A stretch of DNA of 45,626 bases from Brachionus koreanus (Eukaryota > Rotifera > Eurotatoria > Ploima > Brachionidae), in assembly GCA_016987375.1 (NCBI GenBank), contig PJRA01000005.1, forward strand, positions 987,392 to 1,033,017. Direction: 5' to 3'. The position numbers were made by a program, and so were the translations under genes. Positions 1-12,500 of the stretch are shown in pieces (within the stretch, counting starts at the first letter, position 1; each line of letters opens with the position of its first letter). The notes under the pieces are model-generated. The model worked only from the letters and a program-made list of their open reading frames with translations, was not told the origin of the DNA and ran no database searches.

Positions 1-1080
1 TGTTTCATAAATCTAATCAAAAACACTCAGTCAAAAATATTCAAAATTTTATTTGTATTTATTATCTTATTCAAGAGAAAAATATTTTCCATGTTCAAAA
101 AAAATTATATTGGAAAAAAAATTGCATTCTTGTATGACATAAAACGCTAAAAAATGGATAATTTTCTCTAAATCTCATCTGATAATCAACTAACTATTCT
201 TCCGCAATTATTATAATTATTCAAGTTTATTTTTTATTTAAATCAATTCTTTTAATGCATTGGAATAATATTAACGCAAAGGAATATATTATTTCACAAA
301 ATTATTGAATTGATTTATTCATCCTTTTAGCAAATAACAGATAGAAAATTTCCTTTTTTTTTTTGGTGTCAAATTTTTTAGCTTTCATTTAAAATGAAAA
401 AAATTCTAAAAAAAATTCAAATTAAATTTGGAAAAAAGATAAATATTTTAGGATTATTTAAATTTATATTTGTTATTTTTCTTTTTACACTACTCATAAT
501 CAATTTTTTTGTAAAAAAATTTTTCTACAAAATTCTAAATTCTTGTATTTTTATTAAGTTTCAAAGTTTTTGCTAAGATAATAGACAATTCCATAGCATT
601 CTTTGATATCGTTGTTGAATCTAACACTACATTCATCAAAAATAGAATTAACCAGTTTGTTCAAAGCAAAAAATTATAGTATAGTATTAAGTCATTATAG
701 TATAATAGTTTCAATTGCTCATATTAAAGGCAAATAAACCTGAAAACTAGTACTTAATTGAAAAATTTTACATTTATCAAAAAAAAAGAAAAAATTAAAA
801 ATTTCAATTTGTTTTATTCTATCCAAGCCAAGTAAAGAATTACAATAGAAATTTCTTTAAATCAAAGAATATAACCAAAGCTTTAAAGAATATATAATTA
901 ATTTACTATTTAAAAAAATTTCTCTTTTTCTTTGTTAACTTTTTGTAGCTAAACACCTAAATTTTCAATTGTAAAAGTCAATAAAAGAATAAAAGTTTCC
1001 TTTATTCTTGATTTTATCTAATAATAAAAACATGGAAAATACGAAAATTACTTCAAAACTATTTTATTTTCCTTATTAAC
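1..1080. other. AT-rich non-coding DNA
   Basis: No supported gene. A short open frame at 394-576 is made almost only of Lys, Ile, Phe and Leu, as expected by chance in A/T-rich DNA. I see no clear repeat boundary or RNA gene. Confidence 0.6.
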
Positions 1081-1084
1081 TCCT

Positions 1085-1610
1085 TTTGTAGCTCCTTGAG
1101 GGTTATTACTTTCGATTTCCTCTCAAGTTGATCTTTTGCCTTCACCCTTTCTTCTCCCCATATTATTCCCATTTGGATGAGCTCTTTCGTGATTGTTGAA
1201 CTTCATGTTACTAGTGGTTTTATTACTTTATCTCGCCATTGAAGGGATTTTTTTTCATTCTAAGCAATCGCAGTCTTTTGTTCTTACTGTTTTGTCTTAA
1301 TGGCTCTTAATTTGTTCGTTTGTATAGGTCAACTTTCGACAACGTCACACGCAAAGAAATGAAATCTAAAAATGCTTCGCGGACTTCTTGTATGAAAGGT
1401 GTTCAGACTTTCCTGTCAGATTCACGCATGCCCCAACATTCACTTCCGTTTTGTTTTTAGTGCTGAGTTGTACAGTTTGAGTTTTGATTCTTGCTTTAGC
1501 TATTTTGATTTCCATGCTGGCTGGATTCTAGGCACTCTTTGTATTAGCAAGTCTGTTTTAATGTATCACTGTGTTCCTATATACTTTACTGATGGGGCTA
1601 CTTAAATACT
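1085..1610 (-). pseudogene. Degraded non-LTR retrotransposon fragment (C-terminal part of reverse transcriptase ORF)
   Basis: This stretch is visibly richer in G+C than its surroundings. Read on the minus strand, with several stops and frame changes, it gives LKLYNSALKT, then ESLNTFHTRSPRSIFR, and near the end TKELIQMGIIWGEERVKAKD. These follow the order seen in the C-terminal region of LINE endonuclease/reverse-transcriptase proteins (LYNSxVKSVLLYG, then STFHTKSLRRI, then KEMxxMGxxWGEVxxLAxDR). The catalytic reverse transcriptase core is not present. At least five in-frame stops show it is dead. It has no detectable tail or target-site duplication. The resemblance is from memory of the family; the clade cannot be assigned. 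Confidence 0.65.
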
Positions 1611-1619
1611 TTATTAAGA

Positions 1620-3250
1620 AAATTATTTATTTTTCTAACTATGGTATTTTTTGGTTTTGTGAAATTTAGTACAATTTTCAACAGAACAAAATGTTAAAAA
1701 TTCTAATAACTTTTCTTTTAAAAGTCAAAAGCTAGTTCTGTAAATGCAACATAGTGCAACATTCAAATTTGTATTATTATCAAAAATCTGTTAAAACTCT
1801 GATAATTTAACCTTTTTTTAAATTTAGATAAACTTAGAAAGCTTTTTTTTTAAATAATAATTTTTATTTTAAAAAATATGTATTTTTTTAATTATATATT
1901 ATTTAGCTCTTAGAAAAATTTGACTTTGATATATAAAAATGCGTTTTTTAGACAATTTTCTTCAAAAAAAAAATAGAAAAATTACAACAAATATTTTTAA
2001 TCTGAAAATAATTTAAACTTAATCAAGTTTTTTTGCACAACACATATTAACCTGTAATTTCAATAAGTTTCAAGCATTTCTATGATAACTATGGTTCATC
2101 CGTTATTAAAAGTATTCTGAAATATTTAATAAACATCAAAAAATTATTAACATTTAAAGTGATGAAGAATTTTAATAGGAATCTAAACCAAAATTGAAAA
2201 ATTGAAAAATTTTCAAATAAATCCAAACAAATTAGGACAGTTGTAGTTAAGAATTAACTGATCCAAATAGATTTTAGCTTTTTAAAAATTGATTTCAACA
2301 AGAAGCTTGGTAGAAAACCAAAGCCTAAATACTGGTTCGTAAAGAATATAATTTAGAATTTAAAAAAAAATTTTTTTAAACTTACTGATATTTTAAACTG
2401 AAAAGTTTAAATTATATAATAAAATACTTTTAAAAGGATAAATGTTTTTTTAATTGCATATAAAACATAGTTCAAGTCAAAAATGCAAGCTATTAAAATC
2501 ATATAATACACTCGAGTTCTTTCTAGTCAAGAAAATGACCCACTAAGTCAGAAACTAAGAAATTTTGAAAGTTTTTTTGAAAAAGAAAAGTTTATAGTTT
2601 TTTTAAAGTGCACACATTTGAAGCGATTAAATGAGTAGCAATAAGACTCTTTTTAATTTAATTTCTCAATTTTTTTTTGTTGAAATTTTTGTATTGAATA
2701 TTTGAAAAATTAAAACTTGACAACTTTTTTGTTAAAAAAACAACAGATACAGTGTCTTTTATTTCACAGGTCACTGTGCATGTGGTCATAACAATTAAAA
2801 GGTTAGGGAGAAAATTTTCAAAGTTTTAAAATAATTACTTACAATAAAATCTGATAAAAAAATTTAATTTAATTTTAAAATTTTTCTTCTATAAATTCAT
2901 TTTTTTAAAACTACACAAAAACAAATAAATTTTTTCTAATTGGAACCTATTGAATGGGAAATAAATGAAAATTATTTTGTTCTATCAATTTAAAAATATC
3001 GCAGTTTAGCCTCACAAGAGATTTAAACAAAATAAAATAAAGATTTATTATTTTCTATAAATAACACAAATTGATATAGAAAATAGAGAATCATCCTTAT
3101 CCTTGATAAAAAAACTAGACATCATGAGGTTAGCATCAAAAAATACAAACAAATAGAGCATTATCTTATTTAATTTAAATTAATAAAATATCTGATGCCT
3201 CAATCACGAAATTAAAAACAAAATTTTTACAGTAATAGTGTCAATTTTTA
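1620..3250. other. AT-rich non-coding DNA upstream of the 3.2-7.2 kb gene
   Basis: No exon with convincing codon use was seen. It presumably contains the unrecognised promoter and possibly the 5' exons of the gene whose first supported exon begins near 3252. Confidence 0.4.
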
Positions 3251-3251
3251 G

Positions 3252-6200
3252 ATTTATGATCAACAAAACCGGAAGTCTTTCCAACAGCTATGTTATTGAC
3301 AAGTGTGATCTCGAAAAATGGATTGAAATGACAGAGTCATCTAAATTAAAGTTATTACGAGCTCAGGTAATAAAAATTATTATAAATTCTAATAAATTAA
3401 TTGAAATCTATCACACAAAGAACGATGAAGAAACTGATCCTATTTCGGATAAGCTGCTTTTTGAATCGAATTATTCTAACAAAGAAACAAATATTTTAGA
3501 CATTTGTTCTGGAAATTTAAATCACATCAACTTAAAACAAGTGGTAAACTAGCAATAATAATTTTTTATTTTTTTATTTGAATTTTTTTTAATAATTTAA
3601 ATAATGTTTAAAATGTAACATTTTATTTTGATTATTTGAAATTAATTAGTCAGCTTAATTGAAGCTAAATTGAAATTTTTTGCCACTCTAGGTTATTCGT
3701 CAATATCTGAAGGAAATTAAAAATAAATTTTATTTGAGATATCTTAGTTAAAACTTTCAAAATTCTTACGACAAAATAAATTTAATTATTAATTGCTCTA
3801 TTGAACTATTTACGTTAGATGACAGTCATTGTAAGAAAAATCAATTTTTAAAACTTATTAAAGTTTAATAATCACGAAAGCTTCATTAATTAATAAAAAA
3901 AAATGTAAGATATTTTCACGTAAATAATCTCTGTTTGTCAAGAAAATTATACAGTTGAGAGTATAAAAATCCTAGGCCTATATTTCTTTCGTCAATACTT
4001 TTTCTTCTAACAGCAAATTTATTCATTTTTATTCTAATTATTTTTCTTACTCCTAATTTTTTGTGTGTAATATTCTTCAAAAAAAAATTATTTAGCTTAA
4101 TTATTTGGATTCTTTGCTTTACTTAATCACTTTGAAAAAATATTTTGATGAATTGACAAAACAAAATTGCAAAATATAGTGTGACAAAAAGATAAATTTA
4201 TTTTGGTCATCATTTAAATACTTTTAAAAGACTTCCTCAATTTGGAGAGCAGAAATCGATAAAATGGGTGATTTAAGAATATTTTTTTTATTTATTTAAT
4301 AAAATAAATATGAGGGGTGTACCCACAGGACTATCCCGAACGGTTTTGTGCCTTCTTTTAGTCCCCAATTCATAAAAAAATGTTAAAAATATAGTTGAAA
4401 AAATATTCTATTTTTAGCGTAGTTTAAAAATAAAAGTTAGCTATTAACAAATTAAGAATGATTAAATGATTTAAGAATAGTAAAAGGCATAATATAAAGC
4501 ATATAAAAAAAACTTCCCAATTACTTATATTATTACTGTGACTTATTAAAATAATTTAAATGTGATAAAGAAGGTTTTATTTTTCTCTTTTAATTGAATT
4601 ATTTAAATAGTCAAAAAAAATCTATATAAATAGTATGTTAAATCTAAATTAAAATTTTCAATCTAAATAATTTTTATTTAATTATATTGTGTGATTAAAC
4701 TTTGCGTTTTTTTTATTAAAAGATTAGACATTTTTGATTGTAGAAACATTGTAATTCTAAAGCTTTAAGTTATTTGTCAGAATAAACAGAATTGAATGCT
4801 CTTAAAATAATATATCTAAATCTTTGCTCATTTATTTCAAAGGAATTTTAAAAACTAAAACCTTAAATAAAAATTTTGAAATTTTGGTACTGTAACGTCA
4901 TTATTAGATAAATAGACTTAGCAGCAACACGAGTTTAGCTAGTTAAATTCTTCAAATGAAAGGCTAAAATGTGTTTAAAGTAAGAAGAGTACAAGATTGG
5001 TTTACAAAATTTATTAGTGGTGCTATGAGCCTCCAGAGCAAGATAGAGTCAGGTAGACAAGCTTTTTTGGTACTCGCCAATGTCAAATGACTTATACACA
5101 TCATAATCGACAATTTTTCATTATATTAATTTGATTATCAAAGCTAATTAGTGTTGCTTTGTGATTTAACAAATCGCGATATTCATTGACGCATTGAAAT
5201 TTGTAGAAAACTACTAAAAAAAATACTAAAATGAATGTAAGCTTTACTTATAGGAAAATGTCTTCTTAGGGCAACTAAGAGCTGAATTTGTTTATTCAAG
5301 ATGTCGCTAGACCTCATATAGCCAGAAGAACAATGGTAAAAATAGAAGAGCTTAAAGGGATCGAATTTCTTACACATCCAGCATAAAGCTCATATATTTT
5401 TCTCGTTCTGATTGTCATCTTGTTAGTTCAATGAGTGATTTTCCTAGAACACTTCATTGTAGTAACTAAGACCAAGTTGGAGAAGTTTTCTAACTAAAAA
5501 AGCCGTGAATGCTACAAGAAAAGAATCCAACTACTTGATGAATGAATTAGCTAAATATTGCTTTTTTTTAAATAATTAATTGAAAAACTCAAAATTTTTT
5601 GATTTAACCTTATACTTTCTTAGTGATAAAGCCTTTAAATAAAATAAGATGGAGTTAATCCATGTGGATAATTTCGCAAATTTGTTAAAATCTAAAAAGC
5701 CTGAAAGAAAGAATAAATATTTTCTTATTGTTTTATTTTTTTTCTTTTTTTTTTTATTTAACACTAGAAGCACCAAAGGAGTCATTTTGACTCTAGGAAA
5801 TTTTTAAATCTTGGTATCTTTTGAATAGTTATTTTCAAATTAATATATCTTTATCGATTTATTTAGATTTAAAAATTTTCTTTAAAAAAATGATATTACT
5901 TAATAAAATAATTTTAGTTTTTTATAAAATATTTTTGAATTAAAAAAATGTGAAAAAATGCTTGGTGCATTTAGTGAAAAAAAAAAATTAATTTTTATTC
6001 ATAGTATTTTTTGATACTGAATAAACTTTGTTCAAAAATAAATTAGATTAAACATAATTTACACGATTTTGAAGTTGTCAATTTATTTTATTTCGTCTGG
6101 AACACTGTGTATCACTTTCAATTTCCTTAATTTTAAGTAAAAACATTTAGCAAATTTTAAAAATTATATGCCAGCACAAAAAAAATAAATTAAACAAACA

Positions 6201-7178
6201 AGAGCCAAAAATCGTTTTTGAAAACAAGTTCTTTTTAATATAATTTTTGTTCAAGGCTTGTTTGGAGTCAGACCTGGCTCAACTTTACAAAAAATTGACC
6301 AGACTGAATGAATCTTTTAAGACAAGCGTATCGATAGATGATAAAGAAAATAAGTCTGGTATTTTGCCATTTCATTCTCAATCGCTTAGGAATCAGATAG
6401 ACGATTCTGCTAAAATGACTTTGAAATGCTGCAAGAAGCTTTTTGACCTGTCAATGTTAGTGCCTTCGGCTCCATGGGTTAATAAAATAAACATTTTACT
6501 TTATAAAAGAAAAAATTAAATTTTTTTTTTAAATAGTCAGTGTCTAAAAAAAGTCCTGTTGATCAACTTAGTCAAGAGAGTCTAATGGAAAAACTTAAGT
6601 TACTTTCATTGCCCAAATCGAAGCAAATCTCGGTTGAGATTTTACTAAAGTCTGTTTTTGTGTCCTCAAACTACCACTATCACATGAAAAGCCTCGAATG
6701 CACTGCACTTAACGAAGAACTCGGTTTTTACCGGTCTTGTTATTCGCTTCAGAAAAACTATGTAAACTCTATTATGCAGCTATTTCGGTCTAAATATGAG
6801 CAGTTTGTAAATGAACTATCCGACACAATCAAAGATCCCCTGAGAATTTTGATAGATAAATTTTGGCTGATGAAAGAAAACAGCACTGAGCACAGTTTAA
6901 AGGAATTTCTTGGTTTATTCAAAAATTATGTGCAAATTTTTGAAAAAGTGATTACTAATTTTGACTCCATTCCTACCAATGATATAATCACTCAAACTTT
7001 CAATCAATTAATAACTAAACTAGACTTTGAAGTATTCAAATTGAACGAAGTCTGTGAGAACAATGTCGAGTGCATTAACATTGAGAGTATCGATTTGAAA
7101 AAATTATCTCTTGAGAGTGATCAAATCCTAATCGATTACATAAAACCAAGCCCAAAGTCTTCACCCGAAAAACAATAG
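3252..7178 (+). CDS. Unrecognised helical protein, multi-exon, 5' end not found
   Basis: Supported exons are 3252-3366, 3421-3543, 6256-6477 and 6537-7178, ending at a TAG. The junction 6477/6537 is strong: a 59-bp intron (gtta...aaatag) joins ...SAPW to SVSKKSPVDQ in phase 0. The 54-bp segment 3367-3420 is flanked by gt/ag but is also in frame without a stop, so it may be retained. Exon 3543 ends in phase 0, matching 6256, although further exons could lie between. The last exon is rich in Leu, Lys, Glu and Ser and looks all-helical (ALNEELGFYRSCYSLQKNYV, then a Phe/Leu-rich stretch). The Ser/Pro/Lys tail ends KPSPKSSPEKQ. There is no signal peptide or membrane segment. I do not recognise the family. 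The 2.7-kb intron holds a mariner relic (4940-5560) and a MITE (5762-5976). Confidence 0.6.
4940..5560 (+). mobile_element. Mariner transposase relic 1 (internally deleted)
   Basis: The front part reads VQDWFTKFISGAMSLQSKIE, matching the mariner helix-turn-helix region (VQRWFxKFRSGDFSLEDxPRSGRP). After a shortened middle comes ARRTMVKIEELKGIEFLTHP, matching the catalytic-domain block before the third aspartate (ARPHTARRTxxKLEELGWEVLPHPPYSPDLAPSD). Stops and frameshifts interrupt it, and much of the catalytic domain between the two blocks is missing. The 3' half is closely related to the copies at 7375-7545 and 11030-11300. It lies in the large intron of the helical-protein gene. No terminal inverted repeats were identified. 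Confidence 0.75.
5762..5976. mobile_element. 215-bp piggyBac-like MITE
   Basis: A TTAA at 5758-5761 precedes CACTAGAAGCACCAAAG. The far end, read on the other strand, is CACTAAATGCACCAAGC, so there are imperfect 17-bp terminal inverted repeats. A short palindrome (gagtcattttgactc) sits just inside the left repeat. The TTAA target, CACTAGAA ends and subterminal palindrome are typical of piggyBac-type miniature elements. The right-hand TTAA has decayed. There is no coding capacity. A second element of the same length and design lies at 31378-31592. Confidence 0.65.
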
Positions 7179-9594
7179 CCTTTTTATTCTTATTATTATG
7201 ATTTATTTCGGATTCGGTGATCAAAAAGTATTAAATTATAAAATAGAAATAAAATGAATTTTTTTCCGCTTTTTTTTTTTTGAAAAATATTTTTTCACCA
7301 TACCATTTAATTTACATATTTAGAAAAAATAGATCGATTTATATAAATTCTATTTAACTTAATTATTTTTTTTGCTATAGTTTTAACAATTTATAGTTTG
7401 TTAATGAAGTCTTCCAAGAAAATTAGCCTTTGAGCAAACAAGATGACAATCAGAATGAGAAAAATATATGGGCTATATGCTGGATATGTAAGAACTTCGA
7501 AGCCTTTCAGCTCTTCTAATTTTACCATTGTTCTTCTAGCTGTAAAATATTAGTTATGAATTCAACTACGAGAGAATACGCATATAAGATATCATGTTAC
7601 TACAGGCTTTTATCATTAAAAGTGAAATTAAGTTAGTAATTTTAATTAAATGAATAGTTCTTTATTTCAAGTTATCTAGACAGTATTTTATCGATTCACA
7701 AATTCTATTTTTTAAATTTTTCGTGTATTCTTTATTTAAAAACTCAAACGATTCTAATATATCCCTAAATTCTTTGATAAATTTATTGAAAATAAATGCG
7801 AAATTAAAATTTAAAATTTAAACTCTGACATATTTTTAAAGGTGTTTTTAATTTTTCATTTCTAAAAAAAATCTTACTGAAATTTTGTTGCATTTTAATA
7901 AAATAAAAAAAATAAGAAAATGACTTGAACGTAATTTTTTCATATTGAAAATATTTTATTTGAACAATATTGAAAATTTTATCATTTTTTCAAAATTATT
8001 TAACAACTAATTTATTCATTTTTATTGATTTTTTCTCTAATCTTTTTTTAATAGGTATTTAGAAAAAAATTAAAAAATTTATTATATCTATTCGATATTT
8101 TTTACTAAAATTATAATTAAAGAATTTAATTTTTAATAAAATGAATATCAGTGACCTAAAGATTAAAAAAAAAGATTTTTTAAGAAGTAGAAATTTTTAA
8201 TTATCAGAATAATAAAACTAGACCCAACACAATTCTTGTGATTGATGTATCATCAAATCATTAATATCAATTAAAAAATCGATTTTTTAGCACGCAATTT
8301 TTGAGCTAATTTGTCTTTGTAAAATGCTTTGGCACAGTTTGAAATATTTGATTTAAAAAAATATTCCAATTAGCTTCTATTTGGAATACATTAAAAAACA
8401 AAAATGTTAATCTATATATATTTTTATTTATTTATTTATTTTCTTCAAAATTATTCATTAGAGAATTTTTCTAAAAGGAAAAATATGACATAAAATTTTG
8501 AAAATTTTTTTAGCTTTTTAATCTGTTTTAAATTTTGATCAAGCCGAAAATAAAGTAAAAATTGATTATTTTAAGAAATATTCTTTAATTATTTATAGAA
8601 AAGTTAATAAATTAAAAATTTCGTTTATGGTAATTAAGAAGCAAATTGAACCTTATGATCAAATTAAAAAAAGTTTTTTTTGAAATATTTTTGAGTAGAA
8701 AATTGGTAACCTGAAGTTTTGTACCATTCTAGTATTTTTTTTAAAAAATATTATGTAATCTTAGCTTTTTACTTTTTTATTCCAAGAAAATAAGCACTTT
8801 TAGCAGAAAAAGTTAATTAATTTTTAAATATAGATTGAAAAAAAAATTCATTCAAAAAGATTAAATTTATTTAAAATAAAAAACAAATAAAAATGGAGCC
8901 TAAAAAGCTAAAAAAACCTTTTCGAAAACAACTTATCGAAGTTTTGAAATTTTTTATTTTTGAAACTTTTAATTGATGACAATAATTATTGGCATTTTTA
9001 AACAATATAAGATTTTAAAATTTCTAATTGTGTGAGCCTTCTTAAAAAAAATTTATGATAACAAAAATTAAAAAAAGTACTTCTAAATCTTGTGAATGGA
9101 ATTACTGGAAGAGTTTAAAATATCAATTTAAAACTTCAGTTTGATAACATTAATTGGAACTTGCAAATGAGGAAAAGACGTTACTAAGCTTCGGAATAAA
9201 TGTGGAAGAATAAAAAAAAATTAAGTATCACATTATAAAAATGTTATTTTTTCTTAATTTTTATTTTATTATTTTGTCAATTTAATTAATTTAATAAAAT
9301 TGGTGTATTTTATTAAAAATTTATGTTATGCGAACCAAATTTCTCTTACTTTTAATTTTATTTGGGAAAATTTTTTATTAGATTTTTTTAAAGTTTCACA
9401 GTAAATATATAAATTTTTACATACAGAATCAATTTAAAAAAATTTAAAAATGTTATAATAATGATGAATAAAAAATTAACAATTATCACATAGAAAAATA
9501 AATAGAAATTTTTTTTTTTTAATTTGTTTAAAAATAAATAAATGTTAATATCTAACCACAAAATTTGAAATTTTTTAAAATTTTACAATTTAAT
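7179..9594. other. Gene-poor AT-rich DNA with one mariner relic
   Basis: Apart from the mariner fragment at 7375-7545 I see no exon, RNA gene or clear repeat. The sequence is dominated by A and T runs. The 3' ends of two convergent genes (helical protein at 7178 and olfactomedin at 9595) border it. Confidence 0.5.
7375..7545 (-). mobile_element. Mariner transposase relic 2 (3' part only)
   Basis: The reverse complement reads TARRTMVKLEELKGFEVLTY, then PAYSPYI and, after a frame change, SDCHLVCSKANFLGRLH. This is the mariner block ending in the DD34D-type P-S-D/Y-H-L motif. It is nearly the same sequence as 11150-11300 but inverted. The 5' border is abrupt at the alanine-arginine-arginine codons, and the rest of the transposase is absent. 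Confidence 0.75.
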
Positions 9595-12500
9595 TTATTT
9601 AGCTCCTAATTTGTAATACACTAAGCTTCCTCCGTCAACCGAATGCAAACGATTAAAATCCGGATTGTAACTTAACGAAGTAATTTGTCTACTAGAAATA
9701 CTTATATTAAATACTGGCGTATACGATAGAGAACATTCTTCATGAGCCAAAAAATCGCAAACTTTCAAGACATGTGCAGGACTATTCAAGCTATCTTTTA
9801 ACGCGTATAATTGACCACAATGAATGAACATATTGACGACTTTTTCTTTCATTTTTAGATGCCATTTTTTCATGATTTTCAAATCCATAAAATTTTTATT
9901 ATCAATTTTGGCTATAACATAGCCAGAAGTGTCACGGTATATCAGCCATAAACCATGTTCATCAATCTCGAAATCATAAAAACCGGAATGTTTGATACTG
10001 TAAATAGTTTCATTCTGGGAGCAACACAAAGAGTCATTTGGAGCAGGAAAAGTATTGACTTTGGTTCCATCAAGAGCATGAACTATCAAATTTCGGGTTC
10101 CTTCATTATGATAAAAAATATAATTGTTGTAAACAGCGTGTCCTGTACCATAGTAACCATACTTTAGTGTTATGTGTCGGTAGCACCGATATGATTTTAG
10201 TTGTTTTAAATTTTGACATATTGTAATGGAAAATCCTTCAAAATTTTTTTTAATTATAGCCTCTTCTTTTTAAATTTTATTTAAAGAATAATTTATTCTG
10301 CCTTCAATTTGAAAAAAAAATTATTTAAAATAATTCTAATTAGCTTAATAAAATATTAAATAAAATTAATTTTTTTTTTTCTACAACAAAAAAAATGATA
10401 AATACAAAAGACGCTAAATTTTGAGTTAGAATTGGTATCCTAGAAATATATTTAAATAAAATTAGATCAATATAAAATTTCAAAAATTTTAATATTTTTA
10501 TTTTTTTTAATGGAAATTTTTCCAAGAAATTAATCATACCTTTAAAGCCTTTTGTGATATAATTACTTTTGTCATTTGAATTAATGTTGTTCATCCAATT
10601 TAAGTGAAATACACCCATGAATATTAAAGAAATTGGACTTGGATTAATCGAGTTCAATGAGCATTTATAAACCTGTTTTGCTTTGACAAGAGACTTTCTT
10701 TTTTTATTTTCTTAAAATAAAATGCAATAATTTATGTTTTTTTTGTTATTAATTTTTGAAGTAGAATCAAAACAAATACCAATTCTTTTTCTATGACGTG
10801 TTTTAATCAAATCGACCAGATTTGATGATTGAAAGATTTTGGTAGTTGTGCTGATGGAAAAATTCGATGCTCTGCTTGTTTTACTTTCAATCAAATCTAA
10901 AATAGTCAAAAGATGTTAATTCTAAGATTAATGACTATAAAAATTTATCTAAGAAATCATCAAGTATAATAAAAAAAATAAAAAATAAATAGCAGAACAA
11001 AAATATAAAACAAGTAGACCAGCCATCATATTCATTGACGAATTGAAAATTGTACTTAAATACTTAAAAAATTTCTTAAAACGAATGTATGCTTCACTAA
11101 AAGGAAACTTAGAGCAAGATTTGTTTATTCATGATCACGCTCATACAGCTAGAAGAACAATGGTAAAATTAGAAGAGCTGAAAGGCTTCGAACTTCTTAC
11201 ATATCCAGCATATAGCCCATTTATTTTTCTCGTTCTGATTGTCATCTTGTTTGCTCAATGGCTCATTTTCTTGGAAGACTTCATTATAGATTATTAAATT
11301 AAAAACAAGATGCTTGGTCTTTAGACATTTTTTTTTAAATTTATTTCTATCAAAAAACAATTTAATTTCAATTTTATTAAATAAGTCCAAAAAACCCAAA
11401 AATAATACTCTTTGAAGCTTTCATATTTAATATGAAAATAAAATCACATTGATAATCATTTTGAAAGTCATGTCATTTTTTATTTATTTATTTGATTGAT
11501 ATTTATTTATTTTTATTCACATTTATTTAAATTAATTGACAAAATATCATTTGATCATGAATAAATGATTAATTTAAATAGTTGTGTTTTAATCTTATGA
11601 GTGATACTTTCAATCAACTAACAAAATGTTAATAAAAAGCAGAAAAATTAAAAGTATCACATTATTGTAACGAGTGTAAAAAAAAATATTTCAAAAATGT
11701 TGAATTTTTTTTAAGCTGTTAGTTAAAAAAAAGTACGAAACCATCAAAAAAAAATTGTACAACTTTGTAATAAGTAAACAACATTTGCCTAAAGCTGAAG
11801 CTGTAAGGCTATTCATTGGTCTGGGATACAAAAAACGTTCTGTTGATCGTTAGCTAGATATTAATGAAAAAGATAAAAATTTCAAGAGAAAAAAAGGAAG
11901 TTGTAGACCTGCAAAAATAGCGACAAAACTAATTTTGGCTAAACTAAGACCCAATTTCAATCATAAATCTGGTCGTTTTCAAAGAAAGATGACTAGAAAG
12001 TTTAATTTCCACTAAACCTATATGTGAAAGATTTTAAAAAAGTATAAAAACACAAGAGACCTCATTTAAAAGCTAATCAGGAGAAGGCAGATAGGCTAAA
12101 ATGTTGTCAAATGCTTTTAAAATATAACAGATATGAATTTATAATTGATGATGAATCATATTTCACTCTTGACAACACCGCCCTGCCAGAGAATAATATT
12201 TAGCAAGACGCTGGAGAGGGTAAAGAACAAGGACGTTAGAAAATTTGAAAAAAAATTAATGGTCTGGTTTGGATTTTTCACAACACGGAATTAACGAACC
12301 ATATTTTATTTTTATTAGTGGTTTAGCGGTCAATCAACATGTCTACCTTGGAAAGTGTATTAAGAAACAACTTGAACCAATGATTAAAGATTATTATCAG
12401 GATGGCATTTATGTATTTTGGCCTGACTTCATCTAAGCATCATCTCATTATGCCAATATGGTACAGAATTATGTGCTTGGCATGGTCTTGTAATAACCCA

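Noticed and set aside
394..576. 60-residue open frame on the + strand
   Set aside because: Composed almost entirely of Lys/Ile/Phe/Leu from A/T runs; no domain, no splice partner.
1399..1605. 68-residue open frame on the + strand
   Set aside because: It is antisense to the LINE fragment, whose minus-strand frame explains the composition.
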